From Siphonodentalium dalli (Eukaryota; Mollusca; Scaphopoda; Gadilida; Siphonodentaliidae), in NCBI GenBank assembly GCA_032622095.1, contig CP136065.1, positions 20,016,134-20,080,133 of the forward strand: a stretch of 64,000 bases of DNA. Reading direction: 5' to 3'. A program made the position numbers and the translations under genes. Each line of letters begins with the position of its first letter. Position 1 is the first letter of the stretch. Shown piece by piece: positions 1-12,180 of the stretch. The notes beneath the pieces are model-generated. The model searched no databases. It was given only the letters and a program-made list of their open reading frames with translations, and was not told where the DNA came from.

Positions 1-64
1 AGAGCGATACAGCGAGAGAGAGAGAGAGAGAGGGAGAGGAGAGGAGAGGAGATGAGAGAGAGAT
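1..64. repeat. GA-rich low-complexity tract
   Basis: This is a purine-rich stretch of GAGA units at the left edge of the window. No gene is visible in it or in the roughly 400 bases that follow. Confidence 0.8.
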
Positions 65-490
65 GGCGAGAGAGAGGCGTACCATATTGGAAGCTATATA
101 TACAGTTAGTGATACGTACACAAATGGACACAAATCATTTGCGTTGGGTAGTTGTGAAAACCATAACAAAAACCCATAAAAAAAAATCATTATTAGCAAC
201 ATATAAACGTGGAAAAATAGACTTTTCTCGTTTAGATTATTAATAATTAATGAAATGTCACACGATGAAGCCATTGTCATGTAAATGTTACTGTTGCATG
301 CAGCGACAGTCATTTTATAAACAGTCCAACCAAATCATGAGAGTATACACTAAATAACACTCTGAAAAGTTTAAAGAAAGAACATTCAGAACAAAACAGA
401 TTTTAAATTGAAAGATATGAAGTATAATCGACATTGATGAAATGTGTGCCCTTGTAACAGTTATTGATTTACCTATATATACCCACATTC

Positions 491-491
<1 letters not shown>

Positions 492-582
<91 letters not shown>

Positions 583-606
583 CACACACACGCGCGCGCA
601 CACACC

Positions 607-640
<34 letters not shown>

Positions 641-656
641 ACACACGCACGCGCGT
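492..656. repeat. (CA)n microsatellite
   Basis: About 160 bases of CA dinucleotides are interrupted by short CGCG and CCC variants near the right end. The open frames across it (Thr-His on plus, Val-Cys on minus) are products of the repeat and not genes. From 657 to 1020 I see no gene. Confidence 0.97.
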
Positions 657-1028
657 GCTATGGTAGATATTAATTTCACTAATAAAAGAAGTGAACATAA
701 AATGCACTGACTCAAGGAACACACATATACAAAAAACTTGCCCATACAATAACGTATTATTCGTTAATCTCCCTCTGCATGTGTACGGAACGCCTGTCCC
801 GGCTTTTAACATTACGTTCCATACGCATCCCAATAACGCCACACGACGCAAATGACGTTCCATTCAAACATAAAACAGGGACTATAAAATAAAAGCATCA
901 TCACACATGACAAAACAATGTGCCTAAATAAACAGTGGCTCTATATATAGGCTCTAGGACGGGTGGCGAGTAATACACACAAAACGACACGTGTGTTCAT
1001 GTGTTTGTCGATACGGCACTTGTGCCAC

Positions 1029-1078
1029 CGCGGAAGGATAAGAACTCGGGGATGTGCCACTCGATCTATCCTTCCGCG
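1029..1078. repeat. Short inverted repeat (12-bp perfect stem)
   Basis: The arm CGCGGAAGGATA at 1029-1040 is matched exactly by its reverse complement TATCCTTCCGCG at 1067-1078, with a 26-base loop. It may be the remnant of a small foldback element. No function is assigned. Confidence 0.7.
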
Positions 1079-1240
1079 CCATATCAACAAACCCATTAAC
1101 ATGTATATATTATTGGTGTAATCGCTTGGTCATGTTGGTTGCTCATGACGGTTTGGTGTGTCATGTACCTCATAAACACATATACAGTGAGACTAAGCCA
1201 CGTCCCTACATACATATTAGATAAATCTCCACTATCTTAC

Positions 1241-1426
1241 CTATTTCTGGAGCAGTCGGTCGTAATAGCCTTTTATCTTCCCCTTGGTCTGTCACATCTT
1301 GGATGTATCGGTTGTCGCGATCATCTGTTGATGTTTTGTTCGAATGGTTTCTCTTCTTGAACCACACCGCGAAGACGACACCAACAATTAATAGGACTAC
1401 GGCACATGGTATCACTATAGGTGGCC
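1241..1426 (-). CDS. Transmembrane exon of a putative single-pass receptor
   Basis: This is a 186-nt internal exon on the minus strand. The 3' splice site is pyrimidine-rich and ends CTGCAG just before the exon; the donor is AG|GTAAG. The translation begins G-P-P-I-V-I-P and contains a hydrophobic stretch of about 17 residues (VIPCAVVLLIVGVVFAVWF), then a basic stop-transfer signal KKR. A polar cytoplasmic tail with several Asp, Arg and Asn residues follows. This is the layout of a type I membrane protein, with the tail continuing into an exon left of the window. The exon starts in phase 1, like the Thr-rich exon at 2938-3003 and the end of the signal-peptide exon at 13248-13479, so I infer one gene. 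The protein family is not recognised. The exon call is fairly good; the linkage is inference. Confidence 0.55.
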
Positions 1427-1856
1427 CTGCAGACAAATAAAGGGAAATGTTGGCAGGGACGTGCCTGGATTATCTCATTTTGTGGGAGGGTGGTCCACAT
1501 TGAACATTCCAATTGACTAACGACTATTACGAAGATGACTCGATGATTCAAAGTCCGATATATAGTGATATATACAAAGCTCAGGATACCCACCTTATGA
1601 AAATTATCCACGAAAATAACAAAAAATCCGACATTGGCACTTTCCACCCCATCACTTACTTTTAATACATTGTGACAATATACATAAATGTTACACTATA
1701 TATTAGTAAAAGTTTTTTCTATTTTGTGAAATTCTGCATGGAATGATTGTAAATCGGGAGAGGGACTATGCAAGTGTTTTAAACTTTTAAAAATCCATTT
1801 TGTAATCTGCTTATTTAAAAATATAGGCCTATATAAATTAAAAGAAATCATGAAGA

Positions 1857-2937
1857 TGATTATTGATGAAATGATGATGATGACGACGACAACGATGATG
1901 ATGCGATGATGATGACGCGATGCTGGCAGTGACGTCGATGGCCACATATAGTCTGTCGCAATGATGATGATGATGATGATGATGATGATACATGATGATG
2001 ATGATGATAATGATAATGACGATGGTAACGAAGACAATAGGCTGATGTCAATAACCAGCACTTACCCGTGAAGGATATGGCTCGTCGGTGGGCACATAGT
2101 CTGCCATAATGATGATGATGATGATGATTATGACCAGTACTTACCCGTAAAAGATATAGCTCGTCGATGGACAGTGTCTGATGGATGATGATGATAATGA
2201 CCAGTACTTACCATGAAGGCTGACTCGTCGAAGGATGACTCGTCGAGGGACACAGAGTCTGATGGATGATGATGATGATGATGATGACGACAACGACGAT
2301 TTTGACCAGTACTTACACTGGATGATGACTTTTCGAGGAACACATATAGTCTGATGGATGATATGATGATGGAGGATGATGATGATGATGATGATGACGA
2401 TAACGACGACGATTTTGACCAGTACCCACACGTGGAAGATGACTCGCCGAGGGGCACATAGTCTGATGGATGATGATGACGACGGCGACGATTTTGACCA
2501 GTAATTACACTGGGGGTGACTTGTCGAGGGACACATAGTCTGATGTGTGATGATGATGATGAAGACGACGATTGTGACCAGTACTTAATTACTCGTCGAG
2601 GAACACAGATTATGATGGATGATGATGATGATTACCACGAGTATGACCAGTACTGACATATGAAGCATGATTCGTTGAAAGACACACAATATGATGGATG
2701 ATGGTGGTGATGATGATGATGATGAAGAGGACGATTATGACCAGTAATTACATGTGAATGATAACTCGTCGAGGGACACACACTATGATGGATGGTGATG
2801 ATGATGGAGGATGATGATGATGATGATGAAGACGACGATTTTGACCAGTAGTTACATGTGAAGGATGACTCGTCGAGGAAACCAGAGTCTGATGGGTGAC
2901 GATGATGATGATGGCGACGATTATAACCAGTACTTAC
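1857..2937 (-). repeat. Minisatellite of eleven mini-exon-like units
   Basis: The recurring anchor ACCAGTACTTAC (plus strand) starts near 2054, 2133, 2200, 2305, 2418, 2497, 2577, 2646, 2740, 2844 and 2926, so units are about 67-113 bases. Variation lies mainly in GAT-triplet runs. Read on the minus strand, a typical unit is a (CAT)n tract ending CCATCAG, then a core of about 33 bases, then GTAAGTACTGG. That is an acceptor, a mini-exon and a donor. Several cores (near 2418 and 2844) are exactly 33 nt and keep phase 1 at both ends, encoding S/Y-V-x-L-D-E-S-S-F-T-like peptides. Others have lost a splice site or shifted frame. The array is adjacent to and clearly derived from the exon at 2938-3003. 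Confidence 0.8.
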
Positions 2938-3003
2938 ACGCGAAGGATGACTCGTCGAGGGGCACAACTGCTGTCGTCGTCGTGGCCTCTGTCGTCGTAC
3001 TTC
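2938..3003 (-). CDS. Thr-rich exon, source of the mini-exon array
   Basis: This 66-nt exon is on the minus strand, with acceptor TTACAG just upstream and donor GTAAGTACTGG downstream. In phase 1 it encodes S-T-T-T-E-A-T-T-T-T-A followed by V-V-P-L-D-E-S-S-F-A. The Thr run would be a mucin-like stalk if extracellular. The second half matches the peptide encoded by the downstream repeat units, so this is probably the exon from which the array grew. Length and phase are symmetric, so inclusion of extra units would not disturb the frame. It lies between the signal-peptide exon and the transmembrane exon, on the same strand. I do not recognise the family. Confidence 0.4.
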
Positions 3004-3426
3004 CTGTAATTTCAATTTTAATTCGCTTAATATTCAATAACATGACAAAGAAAACAGTTATACTACATATATACTAACACTAGCAACGCCAAGCATAGTA
3101 TATGGTCCGACACCCAGTTTAGAGAGCTGGCAATACTATATAAGTGTATGGATCAGGGGGGGGGGGTCAGGAAAAAACTTCCGGATACTAGGCGATTTTT
3201 TATTTTTTCCGCCCTCTGGGTACCCCCCCCCCTAATTTTTATTTGTTCCGATTCTGAGATAGGGACCCACCCCCCTCCGAACTGCTTCAAATGACTATTT
3301 TACTCAGTTTTCCTGATCTTATCCGATGAATGTTCCATATCATGATTATAGAAGCATTCCTACTTTTTATTTACCAACAAGACTGTACAGTTTCAAAACA
3401 ATTCTCCAATAAATGTGGGCTGTAGC

Positions 3427-3740
3427 AGGCTGTAGGGTAGAGGTCACTTCAAAGATCCACATGAAGTTTGGTGACGATCGGACGAGAAATGTGACCTGTA
3501 AGGTGTGCTAAAGGATTTGGTCATACAAAGAGTAAAATCCAAGATGGCCGCTGGCATCCCTATTATTAATTATTGTTTTTGTACAAAATTCGGGAAAAAT
3601 GGTAGACACCCATCGAGAGGTCACACCGAAGATCCATATGAAGGTTGGTGATGATCCGATGAGGGATAAGCTCTGCATGGTGTATTAAGGATTTAGTGAT
3701 GCAAAGAGTAAAATCCAAAATGGCTGCCAGTGGCCATATT
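3427..3740. repeat. Two diverged tandem units of an RTE-like repeat
   Basis: Units at about 3436-3550 and 3619-3735 share the order: GGTCAC, GATCCA.ATGAAG, TTGGTGA.GATC.GA, and GCAAAGAGTAAAATCCAA.ATGGC. The AAGTTTGGTGACGATCGG phrase resembles text found in the other retroposon-like arrays of this window (7.3, 21.2, 36.6, 49.0 and 57.4 kb). From 3750 to 4960 I see no gene; the small open frames there have no recognisable content. Confidence 0.6.
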
Positions 3741-4968
3741 TTTCATAAAAAAATCATTCAAATTTAACAGCTCCCATCTAGAGGAGATCCTAGACCCATA
3801 TACCGAATATCGTTGAAATCGATCAAAGTTTGTTTTATCACCTTTTTTTAATTTTATTATGGTGTTTTGAATAGTCTATTTTTATTTGAAGAATCTATTA
3901 TTGTGTTATGTTTTCATTTATATCAGGTTGAATACATGATTTTTAATAGAACTATTTAAATCTGACCCTTTCCATGTTATTGTGCATTGATAGATCCTTG
4001 ATGAAAACATGTAGCAAGCTGACCTTTTTTATTACCCCTTGTTGTCATGAACTCAAACCCCCTACCAAGAGTTAAGTGCATACCTAATACATAATAGAAG
4101 CATTCTTAAAACCTTTTGTCCCATTATTTTGAAGAAAAAAGACTCTGGGAAAATTTTTACAGGGCTCGGAAAAAAATGTGTAAGCCGGGCTGCTGAACCA
4201 CCCACCCCGCCTGGTGTTCGGAAAAAAATTGCAGCCCCCCTGTATAGATGAAGATTTTGTGACCACCATATATCTTAACACTGTGGCCTAATTCCAGTTG
4301 ATTGCACCCCCAGCTTGAGTGGACCACACTGCATATCAACATGTGTTTTCTTTGGGCTGGAATATTTGAGACGGCTTTATTCTTCATTACATTATATGGG
4401 GGTATGATGCTATATTATGCAATTAAAAATCGAACTCAACACTATGATACGAATGAAGCACCCTCCCATATAGCCAAGACAATAACCTGTTTGGTGATTG
4501 GAGTTTGGTGTGAACTTATTAATTATTCTAGCAGTTCTTTGTACCGAAAGAGACCAACAAAAAAAATAGAAAAATATTTTCAATCTCTCAAATATATTAA
4601 AATTCATTATTTTTTTTATTATTTATTTCTCCGTGTTCTTCTTGGTGGTGATGTTTTATAGACTTTTATAATTTTTCCACATAAATTACCGAATGAATGG
4701 GTGAGTTTATTCCTAGCCACGACTTGACATGTAAAAGTATATCGATACGCAGTAGGGAACATCAGCATAAATACACATGTATCTTATACTATACATTCAA
4801 GATATATATATAATGGTAACTTAACACCGCTACAATTGTGAGCAGATCGATCTTGCACCGTCCATACTTCACACCCACACCGAAATTCAAAGGAGAATAA
4901 ATTATGTCCCTCTGCGAACGCCTTGGGTCCCTTTAAAGACCACTTTTGGTTTTCACACCTGTTCTTGC

Positions 4969-5115
<147 letters not shown>

Positions 5116-7271
5116 TACTTTATAAATTGATGGGAATATTGCAGATTTCAATTCATATAGTACCCGTCTATCAGAATCGGTTCGACTAATTCTTATATTT
5201 TAGTCATTTAAAAGTCGTATTAATTGACCCTTTCCGCCGGACCCATATACTCCAATATTAGCGATGTATAGGGTATGTTTCGTCAGCTTAGGCGCACAAA
5301 CTACTGTATAAATTGATGGAAATATTGCATATATACAGTGCAGTTCGTTTTCATCATTTTCATCATAATGATGTACTTTTGTATGGGTCAGCAAATCTGT
5401 AACGAAGAGGAGCGGTCGCGATCGATACGAAAAATGTATTCATACGCCATTAATTCACAAATCTATTTTTGCCTGGGAAAATTTGTCGTGACTATAGTTG
5501 GTTCTTAAAAAGTTAAATTCACATTTATTACTGTTATGCGTTCGTTCTGTGCACGTTTATCCATCGTTTAGCCGCATAATAAATAGGCATGCATATATGT
5601 TGAGGTGTGCGTTCATGGACAATTCCACTTAAAGACCTTAAATTGTTTTTGACTCAGTACTTCGAAATAGGACATAGTTTCCGCAGAGTAACACGCATCC
5701 ATTTGCCTCAAACGTTATTATCACACACATTGTGACTTACGCCCAAATGAATGTCAGCGCCTGCATGGCTGTAAACAGCTGCGAGATCGATAATATTAAG
5801 ATTCCAATGCATGGACCCATCCTATTACATGCACTGTACGCTGATTTCATCATCTTTATTTTCGAACTCTCAAAAGAATAAAGACGGAGACAGTATACTT
5901 CTATTTTATCGCTGGTTGGTGATCTGTATTCACATTGATTAGAGGTCAGCGGTATCCGTTACATCAGCAATGTTCGACTGATGAGTAGATGGGACCAACT
6001 GAATCATATATTAGATAATGACCTTACAAAAAATTGAAAAATTGCGCGAAAATTTGCAACCTGTACAGTCATGAGGGTTTTCGAGTGCAGATCGAACGGT
6101 ACGATGTATATTAAGTTACATGAGTGAAGTTATTATTCGTGTGGTGTGGTTTTTTTACTTGAATTTTTGCTGGATACCGGAGGAAGGACTTATAAGAAAT
6201 TTCAAACTAATATTTTGACCAATCAGTAGGAAGATATGAAACTGTTGGTCTATTGTTGGTGTGCAATTTCGAACTAATCTAATATTTTATCAGGTATTTC
6301 CAACTTTTGAAATATTTGAACATAGTTTAACATAGTTTGTGTGGTAAGGGGTACCCATGTCACCACACTCATGTATGTTTGGTAACGTGATATATACCAC
6401 ATCACCCGAACAAAACCAAATCCACAACTCAACTCACGGGTGTAATCTTTTCAGCAATAAAATATCAGGGGTACCTGCTATTTTCTTGCAGCTACATGTG
6501 AACAAGCCATTTGGTCCTCGTTAAAGGCACGTGCGGCCTTAATTGTCGAAAATATTCATATTTGTTCAAAACACCGTAAACAGAATAACATTAAAACGCA
6601 TACAGTTCCGGTCATATATACCATGACCATCGCGTAAACAGCATGTTATCACAAAGACCTACTATATTTTACCTAAGCAAGAGCCTGATTGTGTTACAGA
6701 AGACAGCACAATGCTACTGGCTAATCACACACAAATGACATAAACGCTCTTTATTAGTTCCATATCAGGTATTCACCAACAGTGAACGCTCTTTTTGTTT
6801 ACCATCATAATATAAACTAACACCAGAAAAGTTATGCTGTTGTTTACATAACAATGGTCAAACATATGACCATAACATACTGTTTATGCGATATTTCTTA
6901 TTTGTATACGGACAAAGTCAATCTACATTTTGATGTTCTTTCTGTTTGTGGCGGCTTTTGACGGGTGGATATATTTTCACAGGATACCCACCGCCAAGGC
7001 CGCACGTGCCTTTAAGGGTCAGGCGCACAATTTACCCAAATTTCCTGATATTTCAACATGGATTTTCTCAAAATATGTTAGAAATTTCTTTGTGAAATTT
7101 GGTGCAAGCGATTATTGTGACACAATGTGTACGAACCATTGACCATTTTCATGCCATGTCTGTTAATATATATATATATATATACCCTTAACTAATTTGT
7201 TCAGTTTCAACGTTGTAGATTTCTTCGTTTCGCCCCCCGTGACTCAGTTGGTAAGATGCATGGCGCATTAG

Positions 7272-7917
7272 GCAAACTTATATCTATTATATATTTTGGA
7301 AGATCTGTCTGTCTGTGTGTCTGTGTGTCTGTGTGTCTGTGTGTGTGTTCGCGATGAACTCGAAAATGTCCCAACCGATTTCGATGAAACTTGGTATGTG
7401 GTGGTATGTTCGGTCGGGGACGAACATAGGCATATTAATTTGTCCGTGCGACGTCACCTTGACCTTGAAATCGGGTCATTTCAAGGTCAAACGCCCGAAT
7501 ATCACGGGATTTCGATGAAACTTGGTATGTGGGGGTACTTTCTTATGGTGAGTCTCATAAGCATATTCATTTGCCCGTGCGACGTGACCTTGACCTTGAA
7601 ATCGGGTAACTTCAAGGTCAAATCGCCAATTTTGATGGGATTTCGACGAAATTTGATACGTGGGTTTAGTTTTGTCCACTGATTGTTTTGGACGGGTCCA
7701 ATCGTGACCCCGACCAGACCTTGACCTTCAAAATGATCAATTCAAGGTCAAATCGGGTAAAACCGGATGGATTTCGACGGGCACGTTTGTCGGGTACTTT
7801 TGTCCGGGCAGTCTTTTTGGACTGGTCAAATCGTGACCCCACTTGACCTTGACCTTCAAAATGGACAATTCAAGGTCAAAGCCCGGACGAAGTCGGGTCA
7901 CCTTCTAGTATATATAT
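7272..7917 (-). mobile_element. RTE-like retroposon fragment, copy 1
   Basis: Read on the minus strand, the copy starts at a TA tract with TACTAGAAGGTGACCCG and a GTCCGGGC phrase. It ends with a CACACAGACAGACAGATC-type run and ATATAATAGATATA. That beginning and end resemble the 3' parts of RTE-type retroposons known from arthropods (my recollection, not a search). Between them are internally repeated units with paired TTGACCTTGAA and TTCAAGGTCAA blocks. The frames across it are short and look non-coding. Confidence 0.6.
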
Positions 7918-8515
7918 ATATCTATTATATATTTTGGAAGATCTGTGTGTCTGTCTGTGTGTTCGCGATGAACTCGAAAACGGCCCACCCGATTTCGATG
8001 AAACTTGGTATGTGGGGATATTTTCGGCCGGGGACGAACATAGGCATATTAATTTGTCCGTGCGACGTCACCTTGACCTTGAAATCGGGTCATTTCAAGG
8101 TCAAACGCCCGAATATCACGGGATTTCGATGAAACTTGGTATGTGGGGGTACTTTCTTATGGCGAGTCTCATAAGCATATTCATTTGCCCGTGCGACGTG
8201 ACCTTGACCTTGAAATCGGGTAACTTCAAGGTCAAATCGCCAATTTTGATAGGATTTCGACGAAATTTGATACGTGGGGGTGGTTTTGTCCACTGATTGT
8301 TTTGGACGGGTCCAATCGTGACCCCGACCAGACCTTGACCTTCAAAATTATCAATTCAAGGTCAAATCGGGTAAAACCGGATGGATATCGACGGGCACGT
8401 TTGTCGGGTACTTTTGTCCGGGCAGTGTTTTTGGACTGGTCAAATCGTGACCCCACTTGACCTTCAAAATGTACAATTCAAGGTCAAAGCCCGGACGAAT
8501 TCGGGTCACCTTCTA

Positions 8516-8558
<43 letters not shown>
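7918..8558 (-). mobile_element. RTE-like retroposon fragment, copy 2, with TA tract
   Basis: This is a direct tandem copy of 7272-7917, roughly 95% similar by eye. It has the same TACTAG start (at its right end, next to a TA run at 8516-8558) and the same GACAGA end (at its left). The two copies differ in the length of the CTGTGT run. A tandem duplication or two insertions into the same TA tract would both explain it. From 8559 to 8910 no gene is seen. Confidence 0.65.
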
Positions 8559-8564
<6 letters not shown>

Positions 8565-8919
8565 CCATCTATGTGATCCATGGATAGACGAGGTAACCTG
8601 GTTCGTGAATTTCGGCACGTTTTTCTTCTGCTTTCGGTGGGTGTGGTTTTTATGTGCAGCATAGTGGTATACTGAAACAATTAACCCTCTGTGTGGTCTT
8701 TCCTCCACCCTTAAAGATGACAACGTCGGGATATAGCATGGAGGCTGAAGCGACGATAAACAATAAGGAACCAACCCAACAATCGTGCATGTACTAGTAG
8801 AGTGGCTAACATAACACAGACAATCTTCCCATGTGTGAGAAACAGTTACGTGTGCTAAACTATGAATCAACTGCCCAGATTGTTTATCTCAACAGTGAAA
8901 CTGATGCACATGCACTCAC

Positions 8920-9030
8920 CGCGCGTCAACAAAGCACTTGTGTCGCAGGTTAACAATGTCATTGATGAATGCAGTTTGGCACTCCCGTGAGTCCATCACA
9001 ATGTCCCCATCTCTGACGTACAGCGACGCG
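8920..9030 (-). CDS. Internal exon, possible SUEL/rhamnose-lectin-like fragment
   Basis: This 111-nt segment is bounded on the minus strand by acceptor CCCAACAACAG and a strong donor GCG|GTGAGTG. It is open in one frame and reads S-A-S-L-Y-V-R-D-G-D-I-V-M then D-S-R-E-C-Q-T-A-F-I-N and ends R-H-K-C-F-V-D-A-R. Two cysteines, the SA.LY.R start and the C.V.A-type end recall sea-urchin-egg-lectin domains, but the match is weak and only a search could settle it. Both ends are phase 2. It lies on the same strand between the signal-peptide exon (13.4 kb) and the membrane exon (1.4 kb), which is why I place it in the same putative gene. Confidence 0.4.
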
Positions 9031-9373
9031 CTGTTGTTGGGTATATGAGTAATGATAACATGCAATGTTAACACGTGTTTGTACGCACTCACGACAGCAA
9101 GGAGAACAATAGTCAACCGATCGTTTTCTTACACTGCAAATGGTGCACGTGTTGTGAGTTATATGATTATCCGTTTTAGGGCACCCAATATACAGCTTGT
9201 TCCATTATCCAATTATTGCTGTTTAAATGGGAGGAGTGCTTCCATTTACTGATTTAGACGCAGTATCACCAAGTGACACAATGCTAGTGATAATATATTA
9301 ATGTTATTTTTTTAGGAGGAAGATACTGGCGCAAGTTAAAAAAAAAAATACTAAATCAGGTCATGGATGGAAA

Positions 9374-9405
9374 GGGGGAAAGGGGGGGTGGGGGGGGGGG
9401 GGGGG
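9374..9405. repeat. G-rich tract
   Basis: This is a run of G broken by single A and T bases, with quadruplex potential. Between 9040 and 9630 nothing else is recognised. Confidence 0.9.
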
Positions 9406-9634
9406 CAGTGGTCACCAACTTAGATGGCATTTTTTTGTCGCCGATTTCCACCGAACTTATATATTGCCACATCCGTGATATATGCAATGTTGTAGTTTAA
9501 AGATAAATAAGTGGCCCCACTCGAGCCATGGATGTGTCTTGGGTAGGGGCGCCAAAATAAAAAAAAATAAAACAATATACAAAGCCAATATATAATCATC
9601 TCCATGATATAGGAAATCTAGCTAGTAGTATTGT

Positions 9635-10067
9635 TTAATGGTACTCAATCCGATCAGACGGTCCCCGTACCATCAAGATACAACAACAACAATAACAACA
9701 ACAACAACAACAAAATTTCTTCAAAATACGCTTTAGTTATCAGAATCAATTTATTGCAACAAAATAATGCTAACCACTGTCAACTATGGTATCGAATTTC
9801 CCAAAACTTTTTATTTATCAACATTTTGTTCAACAAAATATGGCCGTGTTATCACGAAATTTGACCGTATTACCATTTGATTTTAGAGTTATCCATCTTC
9901 ATCCGCAATTTTGTCCGAGACCCTCCGTTTCTGGGTCACATATTATCGATATCTGATCACTCTGAGATTTGATGGGTGGGTTCCATGGACTCGAATAAAA
10001 TATTGTTTACCTCCGAAGCCAACGAAATAGTAATTTTGGAGAGTCTGATCGGATTGAGTACCTTTAA
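9635..10067. mobile_element. TTAA-flanked MITE, family 1 (full copy)
   Basis: The termini are GGTACTCAATCCGATCAGA at the left and TCTGATCGGATTGAGTACC at the right, an inverted pair. They are flanked by TTAA at 9635-9638 and 10064-10067. A CAA-triplet run sits just inside the left end. No transposase is encoded. Related copies lie at 11792-12180, 19306-19731 and 41725-42194, and a fragment at 18415-18545. TTAA target sites point to a piggyBac- or Kolobok-type mobilising enzyme (inference). Confidence 0.8.
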
Positions 10068-11378
10068 AGATACCCAAATTGGCACTGTCCATGTCAGGGA
10101 TCGGTCATGGGAGGGACACCAATAAAAATATGTTTTGTCGCCGATTTCCACCAAACGTTATATACATGTATGAACTCCATTGTATACATGTAATTTTTGG
10201 TACAACTCAAACTTACCAAAAGTGGGACCTTTGAAGTCAGGGATGTGGTTTGAGTGAAGACCAACACAATTAAAGCCACGTGGTGGTTTGCACTACAAAA
10301 TACACCTAATCATTTTCGCTGAATTTCACGGTTTCGAAATAGGTCGATAAATACTTGAACTATCCTTCGAAGAGCAATATGTCCCACAATGACGCATTGA
10401 AGTCATACAAAATACAACTTTGAACACGATGTTTGGATCCCAAACAAAAAACAGCCATTTGGGCATGAAACAGAAAAAAACTTGCATATTAGTCTATTCC
10501 TGATATGGTATAAATAAAGAGCATTTATTTCACTTTTGTGCGAAAAATTGAAAACAGTTTGAAAATGGCTGTGACAATGGAAAGTATTTTTCAGAGCAAA
10601 CGAAGCCGGCATATCAATATTTAGACTTCGTGTATTTGTCAACCTGTCGATATATACCCCCTTCCGAATTACGTAGACAGAATGTGGAAGCTTAAATGAG
10701 CCACGGCCGTTTAATGAAACAATTTTATGGCCGATTTCCCAGCTGGATTTCCCCCAAACGTTTTATATAACACCGTAATGTATGGGAGAGGCGACATTGT
10801 CAAAATTTAATGTCAAGCACGCGCAGAATAAAGACTATTAGCTACAATTTCCAATATGATCATAATGAAATTCTCTGATAAAATTGGCGACAATAAATTG
10901 GCAATAAAATAGGGTTGTGTCATTAGATTACAGTATAGTTGCCATACAAGGCGCGCGTGACATCCTTGACTGGTTCAAAATCATTGAATGAACCGAAGTC
11001 ACGTGTAATCGCGTGCAAAATCAAAACAACATTCCAACTACTAGTAACCACGTATACTCTTGCGCACTATACACAAATAGTTCCTACCATTATTTGATTG
11101 TCTCCCATCGCGGGTAGTATGGTATACAAGGTAAAGACTAATATCGGTCGAAAAATAATATCGGTATATATATTTTGAAGGCATTTGCTCAACGTTTTCC
11201 TTGAGCACCTGAGACATTTGCGTTGCAGACCCACGGACGTCGCACCGTCATTAGATGTTCGTCCGCGTCCTTATAACAGGGATAAGTTCATATTTTATCG
11301 ACCATCCTGGGCGTTTCGCGCCCATCTACTCACTTTATTATTTTATCGACCACACCTTTTGTGAATTGATAAGATTTT
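10068..11378. other. No gene recognised
   Basis: This is AT-rich sequence with phrases such as GCCGATTTCC-ACCAAACGT near 10140 and 10730 that echo the retroposon arrays elsewhere. The short open frames carry no recognisable domain. Confidence 0.6.
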
Positions 11379-11795
11379 TTAAGTGGGAGGTCAAGTGACC
11401 AATTTTAAATGTGCATTTCCATGCAAATCTCCGCAGCAAAAGTTACAGAATTGCAAATATTTATGAGTGTGACTTTGTGCGGAATTAAAAACATTTACCT
11501 GGCTGGTCGGCTTGGAATTTGTTCCATTAAAATGTTGATGTATTTATTTTTGAATTTTTTATTGGTTTTTCAAAACTAGGTCAAGTGTTGTAATTCCAGA
11601 AAAAAATTCTAAAAAATAAATTTATAGAAAAAATAGCCTATTTGTAAAGCCCAGGCGCAAGTTAAATGTTATGTCTGTTTATTGGTATATGGCGGCTTTA
11701 TAAAGTTCCCAGACAACTGCTTCATTTATAACTTTTGCTGGGGAGATTTGCATGTAAATCCCCATTCAATATTGGTCACTTGACCTCCTACTTAA
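11379..11795. mobile_element. TTAA-flanked MITE, family 2 (copy 1)
   Basis: The left end reads TTAAGTGGGAGGTCAAGTGACC and the right end is its inverted counterpart, GGTCACTTGACCTCC followed by TACTTAA. Similarity of the ends extends about 65 bases inward (ATGCAAATCTCC.CAGCAAAAGTT). It is non-coding. The right TTAA is shared with the family 1 copy that follows. Confidence 0.8.
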
Positions 11796-12180
11796 AGATA
11801 CATAATCCGAATTAGAACTCCCAAATTACTATTTCTTTGGCTTCGAGGGTCAAAACTATTTGATTCGAGTCGACGAACCCACCCATCAAAGCTCAGAGTG
11901 ATCAGATATCGACTTTTGAAATCTATCATTTTTCACCACCTGGAATATTTGGCGGTCTAGCAAATATTCGACGAGCCGACCGACATACTCGATACCAAAT
12001 TGGGTTGAACAAAATGTTGATATATAACAAGTTTTGGAAAATTTTATACTAGAGTTGACAGTGTTGTCATTGGTTTTTTTGGGCAATTAATCGATTCTGA
12101 TGACTATTAAAGCGTCTTTTGTAGAAATATTATTGTTGTTGTTGGAATCTGATGATACGGGGACCATCGAATCAGATTGT
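11792..12180. mobile_element. TTAA MITE, family 1 (truncated copy)
   Basis: The copy is inverted relative to 9635-10067. It starts TTAAAGATACATAATCCGAATTA and runs to the CAACAACAATAA tract and ATCAGATT near 12178, where the terminal GAGTACC end is missing. From 12181 to 12550 nothing further is recognised. Confidence 0.7.

Noticed and set aside
442-673. Open frames of Thr-His or Val-Cys repeats on both strands
   Set aside because: They are six-frame readings of the (CA)n microsatellite with no other content.
1696-3015. Long Ser-, His- or Asp-rich open frames over the GAT-triplet region
   Set aside because: They are produced by the triplet runs of the minisatellite. Only the short mini-exon cores inside have splice-like borders.
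4302-4661. 119-codon open frame with hydrophobic segments
   Set aside because: It is low-complexity at the C-terminus (Phe/Tyr from T runs), with no family resemblance; likely chance.
7230-7262. GACTCAGTTGGTAAGATGC, like the start of a tRNA gene
   Set aside because: No anticodon arm or B box follows; the sequence runs into the TA tract and the retroposon copy.
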